In this document: piece by piece, positions 19,181 through 27,373 of the stretch
How positions within the stretch are numbered: position 1 is the stretch's first letter
Layout of the letters: each line of letters begins with the position of its first letter
NCBI GenBank assembly: GCA_035940775.1
Contig: DASZEN010000033.1
Span: 310,001 to 374,000 of the forward strand
From: DASQYE01 sp035940775
GTDB lineage: Bacteria; Acidobacteriota; Blastocatellia; Pyrinomonadales; Pyrinomonadaceae
DNA length: 64,000 nucleotides
Direction: 5' to 3'
The notes under the pieces: model-generated
Database searches by the model: none
Seen by the model: only the letters and a program-made list of their open reading frames with translations
Told to the model about the DNA's origin: nothing
Position numbers and translations under genes: made by a program

Positions 19181-19657
19181 TCAGGCGCGCGTGAGCAAGA
19201 CCACGGCCTGCACCGTGACCGCCAAACCCTGCCCCACCGCGTCCAATCCCTCGCCCGTCTTCGCCTTGACACTCACAAGGCCCGCGTCGACGCCGAGCGT
19301 GTGCGCCAGATTCTCTCGCATCTCCTTGACGTACGGCCGAAGCCGAGGGCTTTCCAGCATAATGGTCGCATCCAGGTTGACCACGCGCAGGCCACGCTCG
19401 CCCGCCAGCCACATCACGCGCGCCAGCAGTTGCAGGCTGTCGGCATCCTTCCAGCGCGGATCGCGGTCCGGGAAATGCACGCCCAGATCATCCTCGCAGA
19501 GCGCCCCCAAAATAGCATCGGCGACGGCATGAGCCAGCGCGTCGGCATCCGAATGGCCTTCAGCGCCCCGCGCAGACTCGATCCTCACGCCGCCCAGGAT
19601 GAGGGAGCGCCCTTCCGCCAGTCGATGCGTGTCGTGTCCGATGCCGATGCGAAACAT
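19181..19657 (-). CDS. ispF: 2-C-methyl-D-erythritol 2,4-cyclodiphosphate synthase
   Basis: 158 residues. The N-terminal IGIGHDTHRLAEGR holds the zinc ligands Asp and His, and SDADALAHAVADAILGAL is the standard signature. It forms the cyclic diphosphate in the MEP isoprenoid pathway. It follows ispD with a 38-base gap and precedes the pyrimidine phosphorylase by 16 bases on the same strand. Confidence 0.96.
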   Translation of the reverse strand: MFRIGIGHDTHRLAEGRSLILGGVRIESARGAEGHSDADALAHAVADAILGALCEDDLGVHFPDRDPRWKDADSLQLLARVMWLAGERGLRVVNLDATIMLESPRLRPYVKEMRENLAHTLGVDAGLVSVKAKTGEGLDAVGQGLAVTVQAVVLLTRA

Positions 19658-19695
19658 AAGTTGAGCTGCCGTCCTGACGGATGTTCAGATATTAG

Positions 19696-20424
19696 TCAGG
19701 GGCCGGTCGCCGCGCCCGTCCAGTCTCCGACCTCTGACATCTGTTTTAAAAATATTTCGGCGAGGGCCAAATCCGACGGGCGCGTGATCTTGATATTGCG
19801 CGCATCGCCTTCGACGGCGGCCACGCTCACGCCCAGACGCTCGACGAGCGCGCTGTCGTCCGTAAGGTCGGCGCTGCTCAAAAGCTGCTCGCCCGCCTCT
19901 TCGTAGGCGCGGCGCAGCAGCGCGTAGCGAAAGCACTGCGGCGTCAGCGCGTGTCGCAGTCGCGCGCGCGCGAAGGTACGCAACACCCTTTCGCCCTCTA
20001 CCTCTTTAATAGTGTCGGTCGCCGGAGCAGCGAGAATGGCGGCCCCGCACTCGACGGCCGCTTCGACCGTACGGCTGATCTCTTCGGGCGTCACGAAGGG
20101 GCGAACGCCGTCGTGTACGGCGACGATTTCGGCGGTCGCGGCCCGCACGGCCTGCAAGCCGCGCCAGACGGATTCGGCCCGCGATGCGCCGCCCGCTACG
20201 ACTCGCGTCAGCTTACGCAGCCTGTACCTGGAGGCGAGCGTGAGAAACGAAGCCGTCTCGCTCGCGGGCAGGACGACGAAGATTTCCTGTATGGCCGCGC
20301 ACTGCTCGAAACGCCTGAGCGTGTGAATGATGATCGGTGTTCCGTCGAGTTCCAGAAACTGCTTGGCGCGCTCGCCGCCCACGCGCTCGCCCCGCCCGGC
20401 TGCGGCGATGATCGCGACGTTCAT
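19696..20424 (-). CDS. ispD: 2-C-methyl-D-erythritol 4-phosphate cytidylyltransferase
   Basis: 242 residues. The nucleotide-binding motif AAAGRGERVGGERAKQFLEL is at the N-terminus, with VHDGVRPFVTPEEI and ATDTIKEV later, as in IspD. It joins CTP to methylerythritol phosphate. The yacL-ispD-ispF order is a common bacterial arrangement. ispE is in this window as well, at 51916. Confidence 0.95.
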   Translation of the reverse strand: MNVAIIAAAGRGERVGGERAKQFLELDGTPIIIHTLRRFEQCAAIQEIFVVLPASETASFLTLASRYRLRKLTRVVAGGASRAESVWRGLQAVRAATAEIVAVHDGVRPFVTPEEISRTVEAAVECGAAILAAPATDTIKEVEGERVLRTFARARLRHALTPQCFRYALLRRAYEEAGEQLLSSADLTDDSALVERLGVSVAAVEGDARNIKITRPSDLALAEIFLKQMSEVGDWTGAATGP

Positions 20425-20427
20425 ACG

Positions 20428-20552
20428 AAGGGAGGAACGAAGGGCGGAGGGATGAGGGCGGAGGGCCGAGCGATGTGACGTGAAAACGGCTGCATCAACA
20501 GAGCGAAAGCATTTATTTCATCCCTCATCCGTCCGCCCTCCGCCCTGCTCTT
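20428..20552. repeat. intergenic imperfect palindrome, family B (copy 1)
   Basis: Between ispD and the yacL-like gene. The left arm contains GGGATGAGGGCGGAGGGC and the right arm TTTCATCCCTCATCCGTCC followed by GCCCTCCGCCCTGC. The same words recur at 58229-58329 and 62260-62360. Confidence 0.75.
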
Positions 20553-20553
20553 A

Positions 20554-21678
20554 TCATCCTTCAAAGCTATCGGTGATACGCGTCGGGGCGGCCGGGCGCA
20601 CCTCGCGCACGGGGCGGCGTGTGCCGTTGAGGCGCTCCTGGCTGCTGCCGCCGTTGCCGTTCTCCGCAGAGTCCTCCCACAGGCGGCCGAAGATCATCTT
20701 GCCCGCCGTGGTTTGCAGCACGCTCGTGACGGCGATATCAGCGTTCTTCCCGATCAGCTTGCGCGCGTTGTCCACGACGACCATCGTCCCGTCGTCCAGG
20801 TAAGCGACGCCCTGGTTATATTCCTTGCCTTCCTTCAGGATAAAGACGCGCATCGCTTCGCCCGGCAGTACGACGGGCTTCAGGGCGTTCGCCAGTTCGT
20901 TGATGTTGAGCACGTTGACGCCGCGCAGTTGGGCGACCTTGTTAAGGTTGAAATCGTTGGTGACGATAACGGCGTCGAGCTGTTTGCCCAGCTCTATGAG
21001 CTTCAAATCGACCTCGCGCACGGCCGGGAAATCCGTCTCGATGATCTGAATATCGAGCGTCGTGTTGTTCTGCAAGCGGTTGAGCATATCGAGGCCGCGC
21101 CGTCCGCGCTGGCGCTTTGAAGAGTCAGGAGAATCGGCCACCTGTTGCAGCTCGCGGAGGATGAACTGCGGAATGATGAGCGAGCCGCTGAGGAAACCCG
21201 TCTCGGCGACATCGGCGATGCGCCCGTCGATGATGACGGACGTGTCCAATATCTTCAGGTCGCGCCGCGCTGTCTTGTCGCTGAAGATGCCGCCCAGGGC
21301 CGCAAGGTCTAGATAATCGCCCTTGGCCCCGCCGACCATCAACCCGACGTAAGCCATGAAAAAGGTCAGGGCGAGCGTCAGGAAGGTCTTGGTTTCGGGC
21401 GCGACGGCCATCGATTCCTGGCTGCTGATGAGCGAGCCGATCAGGTAAGCGCCTATGATGCCGAGGATTGACCCGACCGCCGCGCCGATCAGCGTCTTCA
21501 GAGACGCGCGCCGAATCCGCAGCTCGAAAAAGATTATGGCAACGGCGACGGCGGCCGCGACTCCGGCAGAAATCAGCTTATTGCCGAGGACTGGATGCAG
21601 GAGGTATCCGGCAGCGACGAGGATTGCGGTAAAGACTATTCGTATCAGAATAACGTCTGCACGCATGATAGCCAGCAT
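20554..21678 (-). CDS. YacL-type membrane protein with PIN and TRAM domains
   Basis: 374 residues from the ATG at 21678, which has AAGG nine bases upstream. Four membrane helices (about 5-125) precede a PIN nuclease-fold domain (KILDTSVIIDGRIADVAETG, acidic residues conserved) and a TRAM domain (about 275-340, LPGEAMRVFILKEGKEYNQG). The YacL family lies next to ispD and ispF in many bacteria. RNA cleavage by the PIN domain is likely but not proven. The C-terminal 50 residues are polar and probably disordered. Confidence 0.9.
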   Translation of the reverse strand: MLAIMRADVILIRIVFTAILVAAGYLLHPVLGNKLISAGVAAAVAVAIIFFELRIRRASLKTLIGAAVGSILGIIGAYLIGSLISSQESMAVAPETKTFLTLALTFFMAYVGLMVGGAKGDYLDLAALGGIFSDKTARRDLKILDTSVIIDGRIADVAETGFLSGSLIIPQFILRELQQVADSPDSSKRQRGRRGLDMLNRLQNNTTLDIQIIETDFPAVREVDLKLIELGKQLDAVIVTNDFNLNKVAQLRGVNVLNINELANALKPVVLPGEAMRVFILKEGKEYNQGVAYLDDGTMVVVDNARKLIGKNADIAVTSVLQTTAGKMIFGRLWEDSAENGNGGSSQERLNGTRRPVREVRPAAPTRITDSFEG

Positions 21679-22113
21679 ATTAGCACGCCTTAAGTTCCTC
21701 GTCACTAAAAGCTTTTGGTGACCCCGGCGCGCTCAATACGGCGTTCGGGCGACCAGCCTCCGGCCTTTGATTGCGCCGCCCCCCGGCGCGGCCTTTTCCG
21801 CGAAACCTCTCTGATTTTGTCCGGCCGCGGCCCGGAGCGCGAGCGCGCCTCCTTTGAAGATTTCCGACCTCCGAATAATATCGGGCATATCAGAAGTATT
21901 GCTTCGCTCACGTCAAATGCTCTATGCTGCCGCCCGCCTGTGAGCTGCCGTATCAGGTTATACGGATCATTCTTGTTCGCGCTTTGCGAAAACCTTGCGT
22001 CGTATCCGCATTCTGCACTCCGGCACACATACCAAGCCTTCTAAAATTATGACACGTCGCCCGTCGTGCGCTCCTGGCACGCGGGTTGACACTGGTTGCG
22101 GCGAGAACGAGAG
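21679..22113. other. 435-base divergent intergenic region
   Basis: It lies between the yacL-like gene (minus) and the diiron-protein gene (plus). It contains a compact GC hairpin GCGCCG/CGGCGC near 21774-21790 and, on the minus strand, TTGACG followed 18 bases later by TGATAT, a weak promoter candidate. The minus-strand ORF that crosses it has unusual composition and no recognisable feature. No known RNA family was recognised. Confidence 0.5.
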
Positions 22114-22611
22114 ATGGCTGAAAATTTTGAACAGCGGCGGCGGCTCATACGAACTCTACAGGCGGCCTATTCGGGAGAGATGGCGGCCGGGTACGCCTAT
22201 CGCGGTCACTGGAAATCCTTGAAGAACGGTGTCGAGCAGGAGAGCGTTCGGCGCATAGAAGGCGAAGAGTGGCTTCACAGGGAGAAGGTCGGGCGCATGT
22301 TGCGCGAGCTGCAATCCGGGCCTTTAAGAATAAGAGAGCTAAGGATGCTGCTGATAGGCCGCGCGGTCGGCATTCTCTGCTACCTGACGGGCTGGTTCCT
22401 GCCCATGTATTTCGCTGGCAGGCTCGAAAGCCGCAATGTCGGCGAGTATGAATCGGCGGCCAGCTATGCGCGCCGACTCGGGCTCAGCGTGTTCGAGAGC
22501 GAGTTGCGCCTGATGGCGAGGGTTGAAAAGGAGCACGAGATATTCTTCATGGAAAGGGTCGCCGCCCATCGCATGTTGCCCATGATGCGAAGAATATTCG
22601 GCTGGGGTTAG
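22114..22611 (+). CDS. ferritin-like diiron protein related to COQ7 (demethoxyubiquinone hydroxylase)
   Basis: 165 residues from the ATG at 22114. Candidate iron ligands are E in YSGEMAAGYAYRGHW, the ExxH in GEEWLHREK, E in GEYESAASYARR and the final EKEHE. A hydrophobic hairpin (LLIGRAVGILCYLTGWFLPM) is inserted between the two ligand pairs, as in membrane-associated COQ7-like proteins. A quinone-biosynthesis role is possible, but the host appears to make menaquinone, so the substrate may differ. It is not in an obvious operon. Confidence 0.7.
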   Translation: MAENFEQRRRLIRTLQAAYSGEMAAGYAYRGHWKSLKNGVEQESVRRIEGEEWLHREKVGRMLRELQSGPLRIRELRMLLIGRAVGILCYLTGWFLPMYFAGRLESRNVGEYESAASYARRLGLSVFESELRLMARVEKEHEIFFMERVAAHRMLPMMRRIFGWG

Positions 22612-22831
22612 AGACAGCCAGCGGCTCTTGCGTCTTTATCCGCCTCCGAATGCTCAAAAGAACTGATTGACTTGAAGCCGGTTTTGGCATAAAAGCTCTC
22701 CGTTCCACCAGCGTTCCCCATCCGTAAAGCTTTGATTATGTCGCCGCGTGAGACAGTGAGCGCGCGCGGCCGCCTCCTCCCCACGCAAGAGAATAGAAAC
22801 GCGCTTAATAGAGCGACTTGAATATTTTCTT

Positions 22832-24403
22832 ATGAAAATCCCGACCAGGTTCTCTTTGCTGATTCTACTCTGCCCGCTTCTTATTTTCTCTTCCTCGGCG
22901 TGCAGGCGCCATCGGAACACGCTCGGCGAGGTCGACCCCATCAATCGAAGCGCGAACGTGCCGATGGTCGACCCTATCAAGCGCGACATGGCCGAGATCG
23001 GTACGCGCGGCTCGCTCGTCGTGCTCGCCCCCTACAACTCGACCACCTATTTCCTGTATCGCGGGGAACCCCTCGGCTACGAATACGAGCTGCTTCAGGC
23101 TTTCGCCAGGGATCACAACCTCGCGCTCAAGATGGTCGTCGTCACAGACCTCAAAAGTATTCTGCCCCTGCTCAACAGCGGCGAGGGAGACATCGCCGCC
23201 GGGCGACTCGTCCCCACACCCGAGACCGAGGCCAACGTCTCTTTCACGCGCGCTCTCTACCGCACGGAGCCCGCCCTCGTGCAGCAGGAAACCTCTCCCG
23301 AAACGGCCGGGTCGGGGGCGGATAAAGCCCTCGCCGCCGGGCCCGCAGACCCTTTGCCCGAAATTGACATCAACGCGCGGCTCATCACGAGGCCGCCCCA
23401 ACTGGCCGGGAAGACCGTCAACCTGCCGGAGCAATCGCCCTACCTCAACACCCTCGTCGAGTTGTCGGATGAAATCTCAGGCGATATCGCGGTCGTCGAG
23501 ATGGGCGGAAAGATTCAGGACGAAGCGCTCGCCCAGAAGGTGGCTCGCGGAGAGGTGCAGTTCACAGTCATGCAGAGCAATCTGGCGGAGTTGAAGGAGG
23601 CCGAGTTCAAAAACCTGAGGGTTCGTCCGATCCTCGGGCGCTCGCACAGCGTCGCCTGGGCCGTCAGACGCAACTCGCCCGAGCTGCTCGGCCAGTTGAA
23701 TAGCTGGATTGAAGAGAAAAAGAACGGCTCGCTGTTCGACCGTCTCTACAAGAAGTATTTCATAGACCGGCGCGGGTATCTGGAGCGCGTCGCGAGCGAA
23801 TATCTAACCTCGCAGACGGGTAAGCTCTGCCAGTATGATGACCTTCTAAAGCGGCACGCCGTCGACCTGAACTGGGACTGGCGACTTCTGGCGGCACAGG
23901 CTTTTCAGGAGTCTCGTTTCAAGGCGGACGCGCGCTCGTGGGCCGGGGCGGGCGGCCTGCTTCAACTTATGCCAGCGACGGCGCGGCAGTACGGAGTAAG
24001 AAATGCATTTGACCCGGAGGATAATGTTCAGGGCGCGGTCAGGTTCCTGAAATGGCTGCAAGACTTTTGGGAGGAACGCATCCCGGACGAGAATGAGCGA
24101 TTGAAGTTCATCCTCGCTTCCTACAACACGGGAGCCGGTCACGTCGAGGACGCGCAGCGCCTCACGGCCAAGTATGGCGGGGACGCTCAATCCTGGAATG
24201 ACGTGTCCTACTGGCTGCTACAGAAATCCACGCAGCAGTACTCTTCAGACCCCGTCGTTAAATTCGGATTCTGTAGAGGACTTGAGCCGGTCAACTACGT
24301 CGATCATATCCTTGAACGATTCGATCATTACAAACAGTTCGTCGTCACAAGGAACAGCGCGCCGCCGCGCACAAGGGAAAAGTCCGCGCCTCATCGCTCA
24401 TAG
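22832..24403 (+). CDS. MltF-like lipoprotein: solute-binding domain plus lytic transglycosylase
   Basis: 523 residues. The lipoprotein signal ends at SSSAC with Cys24. Residues 57-310 form a family 3 periplasmic-binding domain (PLGYEYELLQAFARDHN). Residues about 345-480 form a goose-lysozyme/SLT domain with catalytic Glu360 in AAQAFQESRFKA and the motif GAGGLLQLMPATARQYG. This is the MltF architecture: a peptidoglycan-cleaving enzyme whose activity is tuned by a ligand-binding domain. It probably sits at the inner face of the outer membrane. A low-complexity insertion lies around 153-175. Confidence 0.9.
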   Translation: MKIPTRFSLLILLCPLLIFSSSACRRHRNTLGEVDPINRSANVPMVDPIKRDMAEIGTRGSLVVLAPYNSTTYFLYRGEPLGYEYELLQAFARDHNLALKMVVVTDLKSILPLLNSGEGDIAAGRLVPTPETEANVSFTRALYRTEPALVQQETSPETAGSGADKALAAGPADPLPEIDINARLITRPPQLAGKTVNLPEQSPYLNTLVELSDEISGDIAVVEMGGKIQDEALAQKVARGEVQFTVMQSNLAELKEAEFKNLRVRPILGRSHSVAWAVRRNSPELLGQLNSWIEEKKNGSLFDRLYKKYFIDRRGYLERVASEYLTSQTGKLCQYDDLLKRHAVDLNWDWRLLAAQAFQESRFKADARSWAGAGGLLQLMPATARQYGVRNAFDPEDNVQGAVRFLKWLQDFWEERIPDENERLKFILASYNTGAGHVEDAQRLTAKYGGDAQSWNDVSYWLLQKSTQQYSSDPVVKFGFCRGLEPVNYVDHILERFDHYKQFVVTRNSAPPRTREKSAPHRS

Positions 24404-24429
24404 CTTCGCACAGGGCACAGCCGCAAACG

Positions 24430-25026
24430 TCAGTGGCCCCGGCTACGGACGACGACCACGGGGTCTTCATCCTTCGGAGGGCCGAAGAGGCGCGCCGCCA
24501 GCGCGTCGAGCGTATGATCCGCTTTCTCGGCAGTATCGTTCGGGACGACGATACGCGCCGCGTCCGCCGAGAGCGCGCAGCCGACCGACGCCGGAAAGAA
24601 GAGGGCATGGCCCAGCAATTTATCCAGCAGCGACGAGCGCACCTCGTAGACGAAGAGCGACGTTTCCGCAAGGTGGATATAGAGGTTCGCGATGTTTCCC
24701 AACAGCTTGCCGCCCTCTGTAATGACCTTGACCCCGATCAGATTCCCCTTTGCGAGCGGCAGCGTTTTGAGCGGAGAGTCGGGCGCGTGAATGGCCGCCT
24801 CGTCGCTATTTATCATTACGGCGTCCGGGCCGAAGCTATAAATCTCTCGCGCATCTACCAATCGCAGGCTCTCGTCTGGCATTCGCACGGCCAGCCCGGC
24901 CAGCTCGCCCTTCGACGGATCGACAAGCAGATCGCGTATCGGCCCGAGCTTATTTGCCGTCGCCCGCGACAGAACTATCCTGCCTATCAAAACATCAATC
25001 GTATGTAGGTTGGTGGCGGATGTCAT
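24430..25026 (-). CDS. PRC-barrel domain protein
   Basis: 198 residues from the ATG at 25026 (TSATNLHTIDVLIG). The first about 75 residues look like a PRC-barrel (IGRIVLSRATANKLGPIRDL, then GELAGLAVR). A second similar half follows (GNLIGVKVITEGGKLLGNIAN). Such domains bind proteins or RNA in unrelated contexts, including RimM and photosynthetic reaction centres, so the domain alone gives no function. A promoter at 25077-25105 gives a short leader. It is convergent with the MltF-like gene. Confidence 0.72.
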   Translation of the reverse strand: MTSATNLHTIDVLIGRIVLSRATANKLGPIRDLLVDPSKGELAGLAVRMPDESLRLVDAREIYSFGPDAVMINSDEAAIHAPDSPLKTLPLAKGNLIGVKVITEGGKLLGNIANLYIHLAETSLFVYEVRSSLLDKLLGHALFFPASVGCALSADAARIVVPNDTAEKADHTLDALAARLFGPPKDEDPVVVVRSRGH

Positions 25027-25339
25027 AGTGATTTCTCTGCTACAACTTCTGCTGTCGGTTCGAGCGGAATGAGAAGCTTCTATGCTAAATTCGGCCAACA
25101 GTCAATAGCCTGTGAAACTTCCACAAAATGTTGTATATTTGCTGGCCGGTCGGCACGATATCTGGACTTAAGGCCGCCCGTCGTCTTATATTAAAGCCAT
25201 TCTCCCCCGCGAGCTTTGAGATTCAAAAGCGTGTCTCCGGCATGCGAGTAGAATCCATCAACTCTGAGTAGACTCGGGCGCGAATCCGGCACGGCGCAAA
25301 GGCTGCGCGCGCGCAATCGCCCTTTAGAGAAAGAAGTTG
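25027..25339. other. 313-base divergent intergenic region
   Basis: It separates the PRC-barrel gene (minus) from the 334-residue protein gene (plus). It contains one good minus-strand promoter at 25077-25105. No other gene, RNA or repeat was recognised. Confidence 0.5.
25077..25105 (-). promoter_or_regulatory. sigma-70-type promoter of the PRC-barrel gene
   Basis: Minus strand TTGACT (25105-25100) and TAGAAG (25082-25077) with a 17-base spacer, about 50 bases before the chosen ATG at 25026. The position also supports that start over the in-frame one at 25098. Confidence 0.6.
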
Positions 25340-26344
25340 ATGTTCAGACAAATCAACCAGCTCGGCCCGCTCGGCATTATTATTTTAGCCTGCACATCCT
25401 TCGCCATCAGTTTCGCCATCGCTTACGGATGGGCGCAACAGAATCACGCCTCCGTTCAACCGGACGCCACTATCGCGGCCCTCGGCAGCGACCGCGATCA
25501 AGACGGATTGAGCGGGCCGGTCAACCGAGTGCGAACCGAGACGGCCAGACTTTCCATCGACTCCGGCAAACTGGTGGAGGGGCCGCGCGAGTTGTTGGAG
25601 TCGACGACCTATGATCCGAAAGGCAAAAAAATCGACACCTCGTATTTTCTGGTTTCGAACAGTTCTCAGCAGGTGGGCAAAGAAGAGTACACGCATGATG
25701 ATAAGGGCAACGTCATAGCGATGACCCTGCGCGATCAGAACGATAAGATTCTGAGCAAAGAGGTTTACAGGTACGAAACGGACGCCGTCGGCAACTGGGT
25801 CAAGATGGTCGCTTCAACGCTCATTTATGAAGACGGTAAAACGGGCCAACTGCCTTTTGAAGTTACCTACAGGAACATCTCTTACTATTTCGACCAGGCC
25901 ATCGCCGAAATAGCCGGGCAGAACTCGTCGGCTAACCAGTCGGCTTCGGGCGAACCGCTTGAAGAAGGGGATTCCGCATCGCTGCGTCGCGCGCTCGAAG
26001 GATGGGTCGCCGCCACCAACGCGCGCGATCTGGAAGGGTTGATGAAATTCTACAACCAGAAGATCGATGCCTTCTATCGTGCCCGGAATGTTTCTCAGGA
26101 GTTTGTGCGCGCCGACAGGGCTCGCATGTTCAAGCGCGCCGACTCTATCGAAGTGGTTGCGATCGAGCCGGAAATCAACCTCGATCAGGGTGAAGCCGAC
26201 ATGAGCTTCCGTAAGAGATACGTCGCCAGGATCGACGGGCGCGAGCGGCGCGGCGAGGTCATTCAGCTACTCAGATGGAAGCGCACCGGTGGAGGGTGGA
26301 AGATCATAAGCGAGCGCGACGTGAAAGTATTACGCGAGGATTGA
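25340..26344 (+). CDS. membrane-anchored protein with C-terminal NTF2/SnoaL-like domain
   Basis: 334 residues from the ATG at 25340. A hydrophobic signal or anchor occupies about 9-32 (LGIIILACTSFAISFAIAYG). Residues 50-185 contain short YD-like strands (ESTTYDPKGK, EEYTHDDKGNVI, YRYETDAVGNW), as in the RHS/YD-repeat superfamily. Residues about 215-334 look like a SnoaL/DUF4440 domain (LRRALEGWVAATNARDLEGL, WKIISERDVKV). Function unknown. It precedes the DUF4388 gene by 95 bases on the same strand. Confidence 0.72.
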   Translation: MFRQINQLGPLGIIILACTSFAISFAIAYGWAQQNHASVQPDATIAALGSDRDQDGLSGPVNRVRTETARLSIDSGKLVEGPRELLESTTYDPKGKKIDTSYFLVSNSSQQVGKEEYTHDDKGNVIAMTLRDQNDKILSKEVYRYETDAVGNWVKMVASTLIYEDGKTGQLPFEVTYRNISYYFDQAIAEIAGQNSSANQSASGEPLEEGDSASLRRALEGWVAATNARDLEGLMKFYNQKIDAFYRARNVSQEFVRADRARMFKRADSIEVVAIEPEINLDQGEADMSFRKRYVARIDGRERRGEVIQLLRWKRTGGGWKIISERDVKVLRED

Positions 26345-26439
26345 GGAAGGGGCGCGCGCGCGCGTGCCGCCACGCGCGCAACCTTCTACGGACGAGCTGA
26401 AGGGAATTTGAACCGATTCATTATCGCAGAGCAACTCGG

Positions 26440-27294
26440 ATGCAAGGCACAAGTTTTGTCGCACTGACGGGACATTTGAATGACTATCCGCTGGCGGAAC
26501 TGATAGGTATCCTGCGCCACCAGCGTAAGAGCGGGCGCTTGCTCATAGAATATTCCATGAGCCCCTGTTCCCTGTATTTCGTGGAGGGTGATCTGGTCGA
26601 CGCGCAACTCAATAGCATGGGCGGTCTACAGGCCGTCCTGATCGCGCTCGCGCAACCCAACGCTTCCTTTAACTTCAATCCGCTCATCCAGCCGCAAAGA
26701 CATTCCATCAACGCCTCGTCGCAGAAAGTGATTCTGGAATTGTTGGGCTGCTGGGACGAGAAGACGATAGAGGTCGAAGCGGCGGCGGGAAACGGCAACT
26801 CTTTTTCAGACCCTGCGACGCCGGTGGTGACCGTGACGCCCGTAGGAGCCGCCGCCGAGGAGGAGGAGGAAGCGCTGCCGCGTGCTAGGGAACCCCTGGC
26901 CCTGCCGCCTTCGTCAATGGAGCGTGCGAGCCGTCGTCGCCACCGGCAGGTACTTATCGCCAGCGCCGTCATCTCGCTGCTGGTCAGTTTGTTGACGGTC
27001 GCCGCTCTGACGCGCTGGCTCATCAGACGCGACATCTCGGCGGCGCTCTCGGAGTTGAACCAGAAGAAGAACGGGGCCACGGGCGCGGGCCAAAGCTCCG
27101 CGCTCGGCGCACAGACGATAAGGGTCGCCATGCGTATCGAGAAGGGGCGCGTCGTACAGGCGTTCGTAGAGGAACATCGCCCCGGCATGGAGGCTTACGA
27201 GGCGCTCGCGCTCAGGATCGCGCGCACGCGCCGTTACCCGGCAACGGCCTCTGGCCAGGACACCATCTCGGTCAAAATCAATTCGCCGGACTGA
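26440..27294 (+). CDS. DUF4388 protein with one membrane helix and TonB-like C-terminus
   Basis: 284 residues. Residues 5-105 are a DUF4388 domain (LTGHLNDYPLAELIGILRHQ, then SPCSLYFVEGDLVDAQL), a module often linked to bacterial signalling proteins. A Glu-rich linker precedes one membrane helix at about 170-193. The periplasmic C-terminus (about 225-284, IRVAMRIEKGRVVQAFVEE and ARTRRYPATASGQDTISVKI) resembles a shortened TonB-C domain. The layout suggests a cytoplasmic sensor linked to a periplasmic binding domain, but this is inference. The 528-residue gene follows after 79 bases. Confidence 0.75.
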   Translation: MQGTSFVALTGHLNDYPLAELIGILRHQRKSGRLLIEYSMSPCSLYFVEGDLVDAQLNSMGGLQAVLIALAQPNASFNFNPLIQPQRHSINASSQKVILELLGCWDEKTIEVEAAAGNGNSFSDPATPVVTVTPVGAAAEEEEEALPRAREPLALPPSSMERASRRRHRQVLIASAVISLLVSLLTVAALTRWLIRRDISAALSELNQKKNGATGAGQSSALGAQTIRVAMRIEKGRVVQAFVEEHRPGMEAYEALALRIARTRRYPATASGQDTISVKINSPD

Positions 27295-27373
27295 ACCGCA
27301 GCGCGAACCGCTTTTGAAGCTGTTTGGGCGACTTGCGAACGGGAGTCGGCGGCAAAGATAGGAGATCAGAAAT

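Noticed and set aside
21705..22028. 107-residue minus-strand ORF upstream of the yacL-like gene
   Set aside because: It overlaps the yacL start region, has no ribosome binding site and reads through a GC hairpin. Composition looks random.
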